Assembly (NCBI GenBank): GCA_037833965.1
Contig: AP031358.1
Location: 1,682,001-1,746,000 of the forward strand
Reading direction: 5' to 3'
DNA length: 64,000 nt
From: Marchantia polymorpha subsp. ruderalis
Lineage: Eukaryota > Streptophyta > Marchantiopsida > Marchantiales > Marchantiaceae
The translations under genes and the position numbers were made by a program. This document shows positions 51,401 through 63,100 of this stretch, in pieces. The notes under the pieces were generated by a model, which was not told the origin of the DNA, ran no database searches, and saw nothing but the letters and a program-made list of their open reading frames with translations. Every line of letters begins with the position of its first letter. Positions within the stretch are counted from its first letter, which is position 1.

Positions 51401-54400
51401 AACAAGAGCGCAGAACAACTGGTCAAGTGGACAAAAGTTACCGTAGTCGTACATATAACAGATATTGATCCTTTGCAGTACATTCCGTTGGTTGTGATTG
51501 GCCACTCTATCCTGATACCTGAGGCATACTGCATCTCGTATGAGAGTAAGGGGCAAACTTGTCACCCTCCATTACCATAGTCTAGATATGAAAGTGACAT
51601 ATCGAAGGATTATAAACCGTTGGCGTTGCATTATTTCCCCACATCTCGTTACAGCAGTTACTCTACAAGCGCACGTAAATCTTTTGGATATAAAAGTATA
51701 AGACCAGCCTCGACCGACCGTACAATGTATTGTCAACCCTTCATTACAACTCTTTGACATGTAGTCACAATCCTCCAACCCCTGGCCTACCTGCATGTTT
51801 CTGAATAATTGCACTCGCAATCATGGCATTCACCCTTCCTCTGTGGACAAATGTTGAGTAGAGTTACCACACTTCTTGCCCTGTTTTGTCTGAATATGTT
51901 TTTACTGATAGCACGTATGAGACGGATATTCTCTCGTTGATATTCCGCACAGCAACCGTCGAGATTTAAGGCTCAATCTGGACTTGCGGTCTATGGAGCC
52001 TTGACTTGCTCACGATCATGGCGTCAACTCATACTCCTGCAAATTGATTATACTCGAACTTTGCAAGAATGTGCCATGAAGATATATCATGCTGGAATGT
52101 TAAAAGACCCGACTTCTTTTCGTCTGTTGTCTTTCAACTCTAGAGTAGGTTCCACTAACCGGGGACTGTAACACCATAGCTTTTGAACGGTGCTTGCTAT
52201 AGACAAGATGTAAGAAATAGATAGCAAGAGGCTGAGAATATCCTATCAAACCGAAACACGGATGCAGCTAAAGGAGTGAGATGGGGCTAGACTCCAAAAT
52301 TTCATACCGCAGAAACCTTAATTCAACTATCTATGTGAATCAATCTGCGTACTTCGTTGACATGAGAAGAAATAAAATACAAAAAAACTGATCTTTTATG
52401 TTTTGGACAGACTAAAGTTCTGTATGTATAAAACACATTGTGTAAAATAATAATAACAGATTACAGGAATTTGAAGAGAGATATACCCATAACGTATGTA
52501 CATGCTGTCGCGTAGGTTTATATATGTAACTATTGAAATCATTCGATTCAATATCTTTGGTACCAGAAAGATGAATTCTGTAATAGACTTTGTCATCTTT
52601 ACGGGTATTTGATGTATAACAATTTGCACATGTGTGCTAAGTTAGTACATTTTAAGCTCGGACGTCTTTCTTGGTCTTCTTCATGACCGCTACCCAAGCG
52701 ATGCCACTACGACCTTTGTAAGCACAGAGCCACCACTACAGCGATGATGTTTAGGGCAATCACGATGTCGCTTCAGACCTTGTAATACTCACACTCAGGT
52801 CAGGATTTGTCAGTTCGCAGCCTGCTGTCTCAGTGAGTCTCAGGCAACCGCAGCGATCACGCCATTTGACATCAACGGTGTTAGGACGCTAAAATGACCG
52901 CGTAAAGGACCACAGTGAGACAGGAAACTTTGAAGCTTTCAGTATGCATTGGGTTCGAACTTGGTTCAGGGGCCAAAACTCGTCCGTGGCTCATTGGCCC
53001 TTTGACACACAGGCTGTCTCTTTACAGTTAACGACTACTGTATCTGATTAGAAGTTTCTAGCTCGAATCAAATGCTTCTCAAGGACGAAGCGACAGCTGC
53101 ACTAATGCAGTACCTGATGTGGAATTCGGAATGTACACTAGCAATTTTTAGTTTCTTGCGATGACCGAGAAGACTCATGTGTATGTACAACGAGAGACTG
53201 AGTAAAAGTACTCAAATCGGTCCTAGGGGACTGCGACTGAAATTTAAACGAGTGGCAGTACATTGATGCATGATAGTGAGCAGAAGATCCCACGTTGATT
53301 AAATCTACAGCCAAAATGAAACCAAGGACATGACCGTACATGAATAAAGCTTGGAGCAAGAAAGTCTAAGTCAACGAGGTACAGCAACCAGATATCGTGC
53401 CTGTCCAAGAGTAGTCGGCAATTCAGCGGTTATTTCATCCTACTTATGAGATGAGGAAAATTGGAAGCTGTCCCAACGCTCGAGAGTTGCACAGGGAAAG
53501 AGAAGAACTAGTAAATATCCTGTCTGTGCCGTTTGAGAATCCAGAATCTGCAAGGACTGAGAAGTTACTCGAGGCCTCTGCAAGCGCGTAGGCGTCTCTT
53601 GTCACTCTACATGTCAGGTGTTAATTAAGACAGTCACACGGCGGTTTGGGTCAATTTGAGCCAGAATCCATCACTCAGTTGATTTAGGCAGAAATGAGAA
53701 ACACGATTTGGTGTGCGTATCTGGGAGGAAACACTGCAAACCCAGAGATTAGAGATAATGGATGACGAAAGAACATAGTATTTATAGTATTGAGTCTGTA
53801 ATTGGTTCATTTCGAAGTTCGAGCCGATGTTGCTTCATTTCGATGTTTCACAGACGAACTCTGATGGGCTCGTATTGTACCCTTGTTCTCACTTGCAGAA
53901 GAAATGACAGCATGCCCAAGCTTGATACTCCTCAAGTTCACAGAGTTTAGTTTTAGTTTCCTGTATTGTTTACGGTCTTACTAACCCAGACGATCGGCTG
54001 TTTCCGTTCAGGGAGGTTTGAGTGATCACTCTAAGGATAGCCTAAAAAATACTCTGGTCATCGTATCCGAAGTAGATTTTTCAAAATGAGCGTAGCCACA
54101 GCGAAAAACGAGTTCTTGAAGACCTGAGAGGCGTTTGACATGTCAATCCACATTGAAATCAATTAAATTCTGTTAGTTTGGGGTTCTGTCGAAAGATCTC
54201 CAATTTACCACTAATCGTGATGTCTAATCCAGTTTTTTTAGACTGCTGCTCTCATCCACCCATTTGAACAGAATTCAACTGAAGTCACTGTTGATTGACA
54301 TGTCAAACCCCCTGGCAAAAACGCCACAGCAAAGCACATAACGTAAGAAGACAACTCCCAACTGCAAGTTGATTTCATTTCATATTTCAGCTGCTTCAAA

Positions 54401-55116
54401 GCGAATGTTAACTCTAAAATATTACAACGTGAGAACCATGAATTCAACAGCTGAATGTTATTATCGATGAAACTTTCAAAAACCTTATCTTTAACAAGAA
54501 AATTCCATTACAGAACCACAAGAAATACAGCCTGCCGTGGGATCCCCTCCGCCGACTATTTCCTCAAATTAATTAAGACGATGTCGTATTTGGGTAGGTT
54601 TATCCAAACCAAAAGTTAAAAATGAATGAAGTGAATATACGCTAGATTTACGTAAGACAATTCTTCTACAGGGCATACAACTCTCTGAGCAAGGTGGGTG
54701 CACTCTGCGCAGAGAATTCACTGTGCTCAATCACAGCCATTGTGCACTAGCACTCCCACGAAATAAGGAGTGAGAGGCTACTCACAGAAAAAAAAATCCA
54801 CTCTGACGTCAGCAGAAACGAGATCAAGTTAGACCTTTCGATGGGAACATCTAATCAAACTGCTCACCCAGCCCACGAGTGAGTGGAAAACGAGAACTCA
54901 GAGAATGAAATAATTGCGGCACGCTGCTAAAAAACCATCAATTGTATTTAGCATTACCGGCTCCCGGCTCGTTGGGTTCAAAATAAGGAAACAGAGAGGT
55001 CGCTTGAACGACAAAACTGATACAAACTGAGACCGGCATGAACAGAAATGAGCACTGAGCAAATGAACGACAAAACATTCAATTGAAATTATTTTTTAGC
55101 CTCTGAGCCTGAGAAC
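45470..55116. other. Gene-poor region
   Basis: Moderately AT-rich DNA with short open frames only. The longest are on the minus strand (49462-49761, 99 codons; 50159-50509, 116 codons) and lack recognisable domains. No tRNA or paired terminal repeats were found. A second copy of the dispersed repeat lies at 46967-47039. Confidence 0.45.
46967..47039 (+). repeat. Dispersed repeat, copy 2
   Basis: Diverged match to 33536-33604 in the same orientation; the best-conserved part is around GGGAAGACCCATCA. Confidence 0.55.
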
Positions 55117-56100
55117 TATATATAACCCCTCCCTGACGTTCGAGTTACAAATGATGAACAAGAACAAACTAAGTAACGAGTGAACAAAGGAGGAAAAAGT
55201 GAGGATGACTTGTGAGAGAAAATGGGAGTCTTTCAGTAGGATACGAGGTCCGCTTAGACTTTCCTGTTGTCAGCCAGAAGATTCTTCACTCAGTCATCCA
55301 TCTACAGTCTCCGTACCCCAGCAAAGTATAGGTCAAAATATTGGCAGCTCTGGGCATTTGAATCAAGGTATGTGCAGACAGGAAACCGGTTTGAAATTCA
55401 TGTTGAAACTTGGTTCTCGGCTGTGGTTAAGGTTAGTGCGGGTAGTTAAATTCTGGACACGCTGTACATGAGGCAGGGTGCTTCCCCATCTTGCTCTTCT
55501 TGTAATCGAGGGGACTAACGTCAGTCTGGAATGTAACCTCCAGTCGTGTATCCAAACCCCGAACATACGGTTCCCGAGAGAAAAGTTCGGGCAGGAATCA
55601 GAGATCAGATCTGATTTTCACTTGCTCCAATCTTTTTGGCCCTATCATCGCAGCCTGTGCTTCCCACATTAGGACTTCAAAAGCGCTGCCAATTGCTCTC
55701 ATAGTCCCTGTCCAAAAATCTAATTTGCACTTCGCTTTTCCAACTTCGTGTCCCATACCTGAAGTAACCAAGGCTAACACGGTCTCTCTGGCTTTCTACG
55801 GAACCATAGGGCATTCAGCTTTTCTCGGGTTGCCAATAACAGGGAATGTGGTGAATCTGCCTCTCCGATCTGAGTGTAGCAACGTCTCGTCGAATGTACA
55901 GCGGTGCCACTCAAAGTTGAAACCTGACTGTCACCCCAGCCGTTTGCGAGCATGCTAACACCATGGAACGTAAAAATTCCGGTTCTGTTGCTGCAAACCT
56001 AGGTGGACGAAATGGTAAACTAGTCTCAGGCTGAACAACTACATAATCAGCTTCAAACGTTACATCCCAGCAGACAAGGAACTTCGAGAAACTACAGAGC
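55117..56100. other. Candidate exons of an unidentified gene
   Basis: A TATATATAA box at 55117-55125 is followed by a + strand segment 55274-55367 with a good acceptor (TTGTCAG) and donor (AAG|GTATGT). It codes a Ser/Gln-rich peptide containing SHPSTVSVPQQSIGQNIG. On the opposite strand, 55622-55758 is bounded by CAG and GTGAAA and begins GT-ATG, coding a segment with KLDFWTGTMRAIGSAFEV. Both look more protein-like than chance, but they conflict in strand and I cannot link either to a full gene. Confidence 0.25.
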
Positions 56101-57692
56101 TAAAATTGATCCCCGTGCTTTGCAGATTTCTTAAGATGAGATTTATACAACACTCAGAACAGAACTCAATCCCCAGGTGCAAGCAAGAAGGCCCAATGGC
56201 ACCACCACTCCACAATCATAGCCCAAACCAAAGGCTACCTTCCAGAAACTAGAATCGACGCTCGCGGAGAGCGAAGAGAACAACAACCAGCACACTCGAA
56301 CGAGAAAAACACACGCGGAAATGGATAAACTGACGCCACCAACGGCGACGGCAATGTATGAGCTCCCTCCAATTGGCTGCAATCCTCCAAAGCCCCGATT
56401 TCTTCGACGTTTTCGTTGAAAACCCCACAATCTGCAATGAAACGAGAATGCTCGCGCCAAAGAGGGAGCCGCAAATGCACGACCGAGCGACAACCGATTG
56501 ACCGCCAGCTTCAAGGAAGCTGTCAGCAAGAGCGACACCGAGACCGAGTCCGTCGCTCGACAAAAGAAGCAAGAAAAGGGTCGAATCAGCACACGCGGAA
56601 GGAGCGCGGCGAGGGGAGCGTGAGAAGCAAGCGACGACGAGGAGCGCGGGCCGCGGCGGGAGCGGGAGGAGGAGGAAGACGAAGAAAGAAAACAAGAAGA
56701 GAGGGAAGGAAGAAGAAGAAGAAGGAGGAGGAGGAGGAGGAGGAAAGAAAAGAAGCTGAAGGGAGGACTCGGAGGAGCGACGGGAGCAGGGGACGGGGGA
56801 GGACCGGGAGGAACGGAGGGGAGCGAGGAAGATGTGAGGGCGGCGTGACCGGTCACGACGGCAGGAGCACGAACGCACGAATCTCGTCGACTTCATGGCA
56901 CGACCAGGGGCGACCGGCGAGAGAGAGCGCCGGAGCGGGCGGCGTCCGGTCACCGAGGTGGAAGTGTCGGGCCGCGGACCGCTGGCGATGGTCGTGCCGG
57001 CGCTCTATTAGTGCGAGTCGCGGGCCTGCTTTGCTCGCATCCGGACGTCCGTCCCTGCGTGCCCATCGCTGGCCCTGCCTTGCTCCTCTGCTGCCGATTT
57101 GACTTTTCTCGCCCTCGCTCGTTGCCCTCGCTCCACTCTCGCCTCGTCCGTTTGCGCCATCGACGCTCGTTCGCGACAAGGATCGAGCCCCGTCGATCCG
57201 CGCAGCAGCAGCAAACTTCATCAGCAAACAGAGGTCGAGGTCGAGGTCGAGCTCGAGTAAGCCGAGGTGAGAATTCGCTCCGGATTCCAATTCCTCGATA
57301 GACTGCACGCCGCGACTGAATTGAATCCTCTTTGATTTAAACGAGCGGAATTTATTTTTTTTCATTTTTCATTTTTCATTTTTTGGGGAATTCATTTTCT
57401 CCGAGCTTGCGCGTCACGAGCGATGTGGGCGATCGATATAGCGCCGGGGGACCGATCAGCCGTTTCGGGGGGCGCGGGGGGACAGGGGAGGGGGCAGGCA
57501 ATTCGAGGGAGGTGAGCGTTGGGGGCCGTTCGGGGAATTGGAGCCCGGAGATGGATCGGCGGGCGATCGGGGGGTCGGAATGGGAGTGAGAATGGGAATC
57601 GGGGGAGATTTGAAATTCTGAAATTGAATTGGGCGCGTTGGGGGTGGTGAATTGGCAGGGGCAGGGGCAGGGGCGCGGGGAGTGGGATACCA
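56101..57692. promoter_or_regulatory. Promoter and leader region upstream of GDP-L-fucose synthase
   Basis: GC-rich, with a long purine run on the + strand at 56.69-56.77 kb (pyrimidine-rich on the minus strand, as in many plant leaders). This suggests a second, minus-strand transcript starting here. Open frames of over 200 codons on both strands are low-complexity K/E/R or L/S/P sequence and are not accepted as genes. GAGGTC repeats occur at 57.23-57.26 kb and a TTTCAT triplication near 57.36 kb. Confidence 0.45.
57658..57680 (+). promoter_or_regulatory. G-quadruplex-type tract just before the fucose synthase start codon
   Basis: Four runs of four G separated by CA or CGC, ending 12 bases before the ATG at 57693, so almost certainly in the mRNA leader on the sense strand. 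More G runs lie at 57.45-57.50 kb. An effect on translation is inference. Confidence 0.6.
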
Positions 57693-58625
57693 ATGGAGAA
57701 GGAGGCGAAGATCTACGTGGCCGGGCACCGGGGCCTGGTGGGGGCGGCCATCGTGCGCGCGCTGCAGCGCCAGGGGTACGAGAACCTGGTGCTGCGAACG
57801 CACAAGGAGCTGGACCTGACGAGGCAGGCGGAGGTGGAGAAGTTCTTCGAGGACGAGAGGCCGGCGTACGCCATCGTGGCAGCGGCCAAGGTGGGCGGAA
57901 TCCACGCCAACAACACGTACCCGGCGGATTTCATCGGCGTGAATCTGCAGATTCAGACCAATGTGATCGACGCGGCGTACAAGAGCGGCGTGCGCAAGCT
58001 GCTCTTCCTCGGCTCGTCCTGCATCTACCCGAAGGAGGCGCCGCAGCCGATCCAGGAGGAGTCGCTGCTGACGGGGCCGCTCGAGCCCACGAACGAGTGG
58101 TACGCCGTGGCCAAGATCGCCGGCATCAAGATGTGCCAGGCCTACCGCCTGCAGTACCACTGGGATGCCATCAGCGGCATGCCCACCAACATGTACGGGC
58201 CGCACGACAATTTCCACCCGGAGAATTCGCATGTGCTCCCGGCTCTGATCCGGCGCTTCCACGAGGCCAAGAAGAGCAACGCGCCCGAGGTCGTCGTCTG
58301 GGGCACCGGCTCGCCCTTCCGCGAGTTCTTGCACGCGGACGACCTCGCGGACGCCACGCTCTTCTTGATGGAGAATTACAGCGACGTGCCGCACATCAAC
58401 ATCGGCAGCGGCCACGAGATCACCATCAAGCAGCTCGCGGAGATGGTGAAGGAGGTCGTCGGGTTCCAGGGCGAGCTCAAGTGGGATCCGTCCAAGCCCG
58501 ACGGCACGCCCCGCAAGCTCATGGACAGCTCGAAATTGGCCAGTCTCGGCTGGGAGCCCAAGATCCCGTTCAAACAGGGACTGACAGAAACTTACAAGTG
58601 GTACGTAGAAAACTACGATGCCTAG
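57693..58625 (+). CDS. GER: GDP-L-fucose synthase (GDP-4-keto-6-deoxymannose 3,5-epimerase-4-reductase)
   Basis: Makes GDP-L-fucose from GDP-4-keto-6-deoxy-D-mannose with NADPH in the cytosol, the last step after GDP-mannose 4,6-dehydratase. The product feeds fucosylation of xyloglucan, pectin, arabinogalactan proteins and N-glycans. The 310-residue protein is uninterrupted and of normal family length. It is a short-chain dehydrogenase fold: GHRGLVG nucleotide motif at residues 11-17, [18 protein letters not shown], and the SYK triad at Ser108, Tyr137 and Lys141 (GSSCIYP, YAVAK). Cys110 and His180 match the acid/base pair of the bacterial enzyme. [19 protein letters not shown] and [16 protein letters not shown] are also present. 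It is intronless and markedly GC-rich, above all at third codon positions, unlike its intron-rich neighbours. The first ATG in frame was taken; upstream extension would need a TTG. Confidence 0.97.
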   Translation: MEKEAKIYVAGHRGLVGAAIVRALQRQGYENLVLRTHKELDLTRQAEVEKFFEDERPAYAIVAAAKVGGIHANNTYPADFIGVNLQIQTNVIDAAYKSGVRKLLFLGSSCIYPKEAPQPIQEESLLTGPLEPTNEWYAVAKIAGIKMCQAYRLQYHWDAISGMPTNMYGPHDNFHPENSHVLPALIRRFHEAKKSNAPEVVVWGTGSPFREFLHADDLADATLFLMENYSDVPHINIGSGHEITIKQLAEMVKEVVGFQGELKWDPSKPDGTPRKLMDSSKLASLGWEPKIPFKQGLTETYKWYVENYDA

Positions 58626-58668
58626 AGCCGCGCGGACGGTCCCCCATGTCGCCACTCTATCCGCAATC

Positions 58669-58696
<28 letters not shown>
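58669..58696. repeat. (ATTG)7 microsatellite
   Basis: Seven perfect ATTG units beginning about 45 bases after the fucose synthase stop codon, so probably within its 3' UTR. Confidence 0.95.
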
Positions 58697-58699
<3 letters not shown>

Positions 58700-59640
58700 A
58701 TATACAAATTGATGCACAATTGCGTGCGTTTTTACAAACTAGGATTCGGTCAGTTTTAGGCAGCAGCGCAGATAAGGACGAAGTAGGTTTTTGATAGACG
58801 GGCTCGAGTGCTCCATAGCCGGAGATTAGCAGCAGCATTGCCATAACATTCTTGCGGAACCCCCACCCCTGCCTTGGACAGGGGATCGCCCTGCAACCCA
58901 AGTCTTGGACTTTCTTCCAACTCATTATTAAAGATTAGCCCCAATTTTTTGCCGCGGTACAGTTTTCCGTCCTCTCGCTCTTCGTCGGTGCTGCGTTCTT
59001 AATGATGATGGTAATGATGATGATGACGATGATGATGTCTATCCGCGCACACGCCAATCATCCGACAGGACACGGGAGCTCCGGCCAGTCCTGGGACGGC
59101 CTGCTCGACGAGTCGATCCTCTCGAAATCTCTGTCCACGGGGGTTCCCTTTTTCTCGAGGTGATCTGATTCACAAAGCTGCCAATCCTCGGTCTCCAGAG
59201 CTGGTTCACGAGTGATCGCTTCGAGAAAGTCCAAAGCTGTCCGAGCGGGGGGGATGGGCAGGGGGAAGAGGCCGTGCTCCTTTGGAAGGGTCCCGAAAGA
59301 AGTGAAGCAGACGAGATCAGAAGCAGAAGCAGAAGGAGCTGAAACTTATCAGCCCTGAACGAGCTACACGTTTCCACCCAGAGAGGATGGCATGTCAACG
59401 AGGCCAAAAGTGGCCGCCAGCCTCGGCAGGCAGGCAGAAAGGCAGAAAGGGCGGCCGAGCTATGGATCATCAGAAAGACCTCGAGGCCCACGGGGCACAA
59501 CACTCCAACATGCCGGTGACTTCCACGGTCCAGACTCTGCTCTCGGACCGGGGGATCACGTGCTGAATCGATCAGTACCAAAAGGCCTCCTCGGTGCTCC
59601 GAGTGCAGATCAGATCAGATGAGCTGAGAGAGCAGAGCTG
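58697..59640. other. Downstream region of fucose synthase
   Basis: Contains the likely 3' UTR and a (GAT)n run at about 59002-59037. A 180-codon minus-strand frame (59039-59581) has no recognisable domain and no supporting signals. Nothing else is supported. Confidence 0.45.
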
Positions 59641-59848
59641 AAAAGACACTATCGTTTCTATTTCTATTCTTTCACACAACGATTTACGATTCAAAAAGTG
59701 CGTGAAGACAAGCCTCTCTCGCTGACCGAATCTCCTTTACTGATCACACGCTTCGCAACATTTGCATCTCCTTTCTCTCCGGTAGGTTTCTGCAAGCTCT
59801 CTGCTCACGACCCCTCTCTCTCTCTCTCTCCAGCATTTGTACCTGAGA

Positions 59849-60154
59849 ATGGAAGCAGATCCGCCAACCGACTCGCAGTTGCCAGAGTTGAGCGAAATCT
59901 CAACACTTTGCTGTTCCAAAAGAGGGAAGACATTTTCCACCGGGCTCCATGTGAAGTCAACTCGGGAGTCAGCAGCAGCTTGGACTCGAGGTCAGAAGAT
60001 CCGAGGGGGGATCCAGATCCCAGTGCAAGTGGGGGAGGGCTTTGGGGGAACCAAGATCGAGAGGCGTTGCGGACCCACGCGTTTTCAGGCGACGATGAGG
60101 AGGAGGAGGAGGCGGTACTTTCTGTTGTACAGTACTCAGTCCGACTGCGGGTAG
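59849..60154 (+). CDS. Possible first coding exon(s) of an unidentified gene
   Basis: The ATG at 59849 follows what looks like a short leader intron (59782-59833: donor GTAGGT, a CT repeat, acceptor CTCCAG). The frame runs 101 codons, beginning with an acidic MEADPPTDSQLPELSE segment. An internal donor (CTCGAG|GTCAG near 59997) could end the exon earlier. Downstream open segments at about 60534-60610 and 60655-61011 could belong to the same transcript. No family is recognised. Confidence 0.28.
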   Translation: MEADPPTDSQLPELSEISTLCCSKRGKTFSTGLHVKSTRESAAAWTRGQKIRGGIQIPVQVGEGFGGTKIERRCGPTRFQATMRRRRRRYFLLYSTQSDCG

Positions 60155-63100
60155 CTCATGGTTCTTTGCAAACGCGTTATCTTCTGAATCATCCTGGAAA
60201 TTGACATTCCGATGAATCAACAGCTGCTGATTCATGAGGCTGCATGAGGCATCTACGACAGAATCTGCAACAGATCTCCAGTTTACTTCCGGTCCCGAGC
60301 TGAGCTCCGGGCTGCAGAGCCGCCTTACAGTCCCCCGGCGTGAGAATCGTGTCGTGAACGATCTATCACCAGTACAGAGCAATCGACTGGAGCGAAGATG
60401 GGAAATAATGCTCCAGTCAAGGGTAATGACTCTCCTCTCTCCCATCTGGTCACTCATTCTCTACTTTGGCTGCTGCTCTAAAGTCACTCGCTCGCCGTAC
60501 AGAGAGAGAATTGTCCTTCCCTCCCACTTTGCATGCACTGCAACATCTTCTACCGAGTCTCCGATCGACGGCCGAAAAGGTCAAGGAACAAAACGAGCAC
60601 TGCTTTGCGAAGGTACAGCTGCTCCACGTTCAGCGACTCGCGTAGGAGAATAAGTTGATTCCCCTCTGTTCTCCTGCTCCCGGCGTAAAGTCTGGTAGAA
60701 ATGATTATGCCGAGCTGGGGTTGCAGCTGAAGCTCCAAATGTATGATCGGCTTGCAGTGATTCGTTTCATGTCCGGAGCCAGTGGCCTCGTACATGCACT
60801 ACATCGATGGCAATCAGTAGCTCTATGCTTCTCGGCAGGGGCCTCCAGCGCTGATAACCTTCCCAATGTGGCCTCTCCACTCCGTACTGCACAGAATTTA
60901 ACCAAAGAGTTTAAAGTTTCTAGTAAAAAATGCGGAAATTGTGTCCTGAACTTCCAGAAATCAGCCTTCCCATCCCTTCTGAGTTTCCCATTATGTAGCT
61001 CTCGACAATAAGTTCCATGTTTAATAGAACGTGTGAGATCTCACTAAATGGAATACGAGTGTTATATTGTGAGATATACATTACGCAGACTTCTTAATCG
61101 GGATCATCATCCCGTCTTACTGAGCTGCCAGATTCCAACTCTTAGCTGCACACTCATCGTTAACGAAGACGGTGAGATAGAAGACCTAAGTCTGCAGAGC
61201 ACCGGATGAATCGAAGGACAAGTTTCTTCACGACGTCCATGTGTGATCGAAGTCGAGATTCGCAGGTAATCTTTCTTGTAAAGCAGTTTATCTGGTTCAA
61301 CGTCTCGATCACTAAGATTCCAGAAATCAGGAGAACTAAGATTTCTCGTTCCAGTACGTATATGGGCAGCAAAGGGAAGTAGCGTAAGTCAAATGTATTT
61401 TATTCGAGCTAGCTCACGAGTTTCCACCTGAGACACTTCTTGGCAGACCGGCCGGTCGAGTTGACTCTGTGTACACCTACGCTAATCGTGAGACTTAGTA
61501 TGACACAAAGGAAACCAAGCTTTACTAGATTGAGCTCACCAGAGGCGAAAGTGATGAAAAGCTTGTACGGATGCATGAACTCCAGTCCTGCAGATTCGCA
61601 TGAAGTCAAATCGTACAGCTCTCCAGATACAAGTTGGATGAGCGTAGTTTGACAAAGCCAGGGAACGAGAGGACGCAGATTTCGTCCCAAGGCGTCTCTC
61701 ATCAGTGGGAGTGTTGACTAGGGGACTGCAGTGTTGACGGTCTGAACAATCGATGCCTCAAATAACGGTTTCTCCATGTTGCAAGTGGACATCCTAGGTG
61801 GCACGATGTGAAATAATCTCAGCACTAGGTATTGCTTCGTATGTGCATGCAGCGGCTCTCATCTTGAGATGCCCGCACATTAAGAGGCGATCTAGAGCAT
61901 AGCAACTGGCCTTCGCTTGAGCGTAATAGCGTTACCTGTGACAATGCTGAGACTTGATAATTCTCAAGAAGTAGCAATCTGAGAAGGCTTATCTTCGCCC
62001 GGGGTAGATACCAAACATGCATCGAAAACCAGACACATACTCGTGTACCTAGTATGATATACAGAAAAATATACACCGATAGCTGAAAAGTTCTAAGCCA
62101 AAATGCGAAAGCAGAGCATCCTTATGAGCCAGCCAATAGCCATAAAAAGAGGAGAAAGCAACCACGCCAATCTCGAGAATTTCTTGGGAGCAGAGTCTCT
62201 TTCAGTCCTTAATCACGAGGAGTAAGAGTCGGTGACATCTCTCGGTGTGATCAGCTCGATGAATCAGAATGCGACTGAACATAGTTGAGGTTTAGGAGGT
62301 GTTGGTTTGATTCTTGCCGAGCCTCGGACGTAACTTCGCTGGAGTCCTTACTTGAGGTTGTAACCGGATTTCAACAGAAGTGAAATACTACATCTGTTTC
62401 AGTAAGAAATGCATCCGTGCGGTATTAACAACAGCATAAACTTTTGAGCTTTCCCCAATCGCAACGGGAAAGTTACTTGATTCTCCCTTTGAAAGTCAGC
62501 TATCACTTTGTTCCCATTCAGTTTCGGAGATAAACTGGCTACAATCTAAATCTACCGGATATGCCTGGGGAAGAGTTACTCAGGTCAAGAGTTTCCAGAA
62601 CGACGTCAGCTCCTACCCCACTCGAATCCGATAAGAACATGGCCGCCACGTCACGACCTCCACACGGTGCAATTCCATGCCACCGGGTGGAACCAAGTAC
62701 AGTAACTTTGAAACTTCATTGGGGAACAAGGAACGTTGGCAATCTAAAGGGATGACGAAGCGACCTTTCCCAAGAGATAACACACGACCTCGTTATAAAC
62801 GAGGAGCACAAGACTTATCTCCCAAAAGAAAGTGAGCTGACACTACGCAGCTCTCCAGCATGAGTGGAATCAATGAAGTTCAGCCCACAGCACACGCCTG
62901 TATATGCTCGAACTTATCCAATTTTATTCCACATATTGTAGATATTTTTTCAGCTGTCAATGCTGCGAAGCTTTGAGTCTGGACACCAATGAAGAATACA
63001 CAGACTAGTGGAAACCCCCCAATCACTTCTAGAAGCACAGCAGATTGGCTCCGAAGCATGACACGGATATTACAAGGCCAAGCACTATGCTGAGAAGGAA

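Noticed and set aside
56143-57102. Over 220-codon frames on both strands upstream of fucose synthase
   Set aside because: Poly-L/S/P and poly-K/E/R products of GA/CT repeats, with no ordered domain.
57456-58681. 404-codon minus and 350-codon plus frames overlapping fucose synthase
   Set aside because: Shadows of the GC-rich coding sequence; the true frame shows all catalytic motifs.
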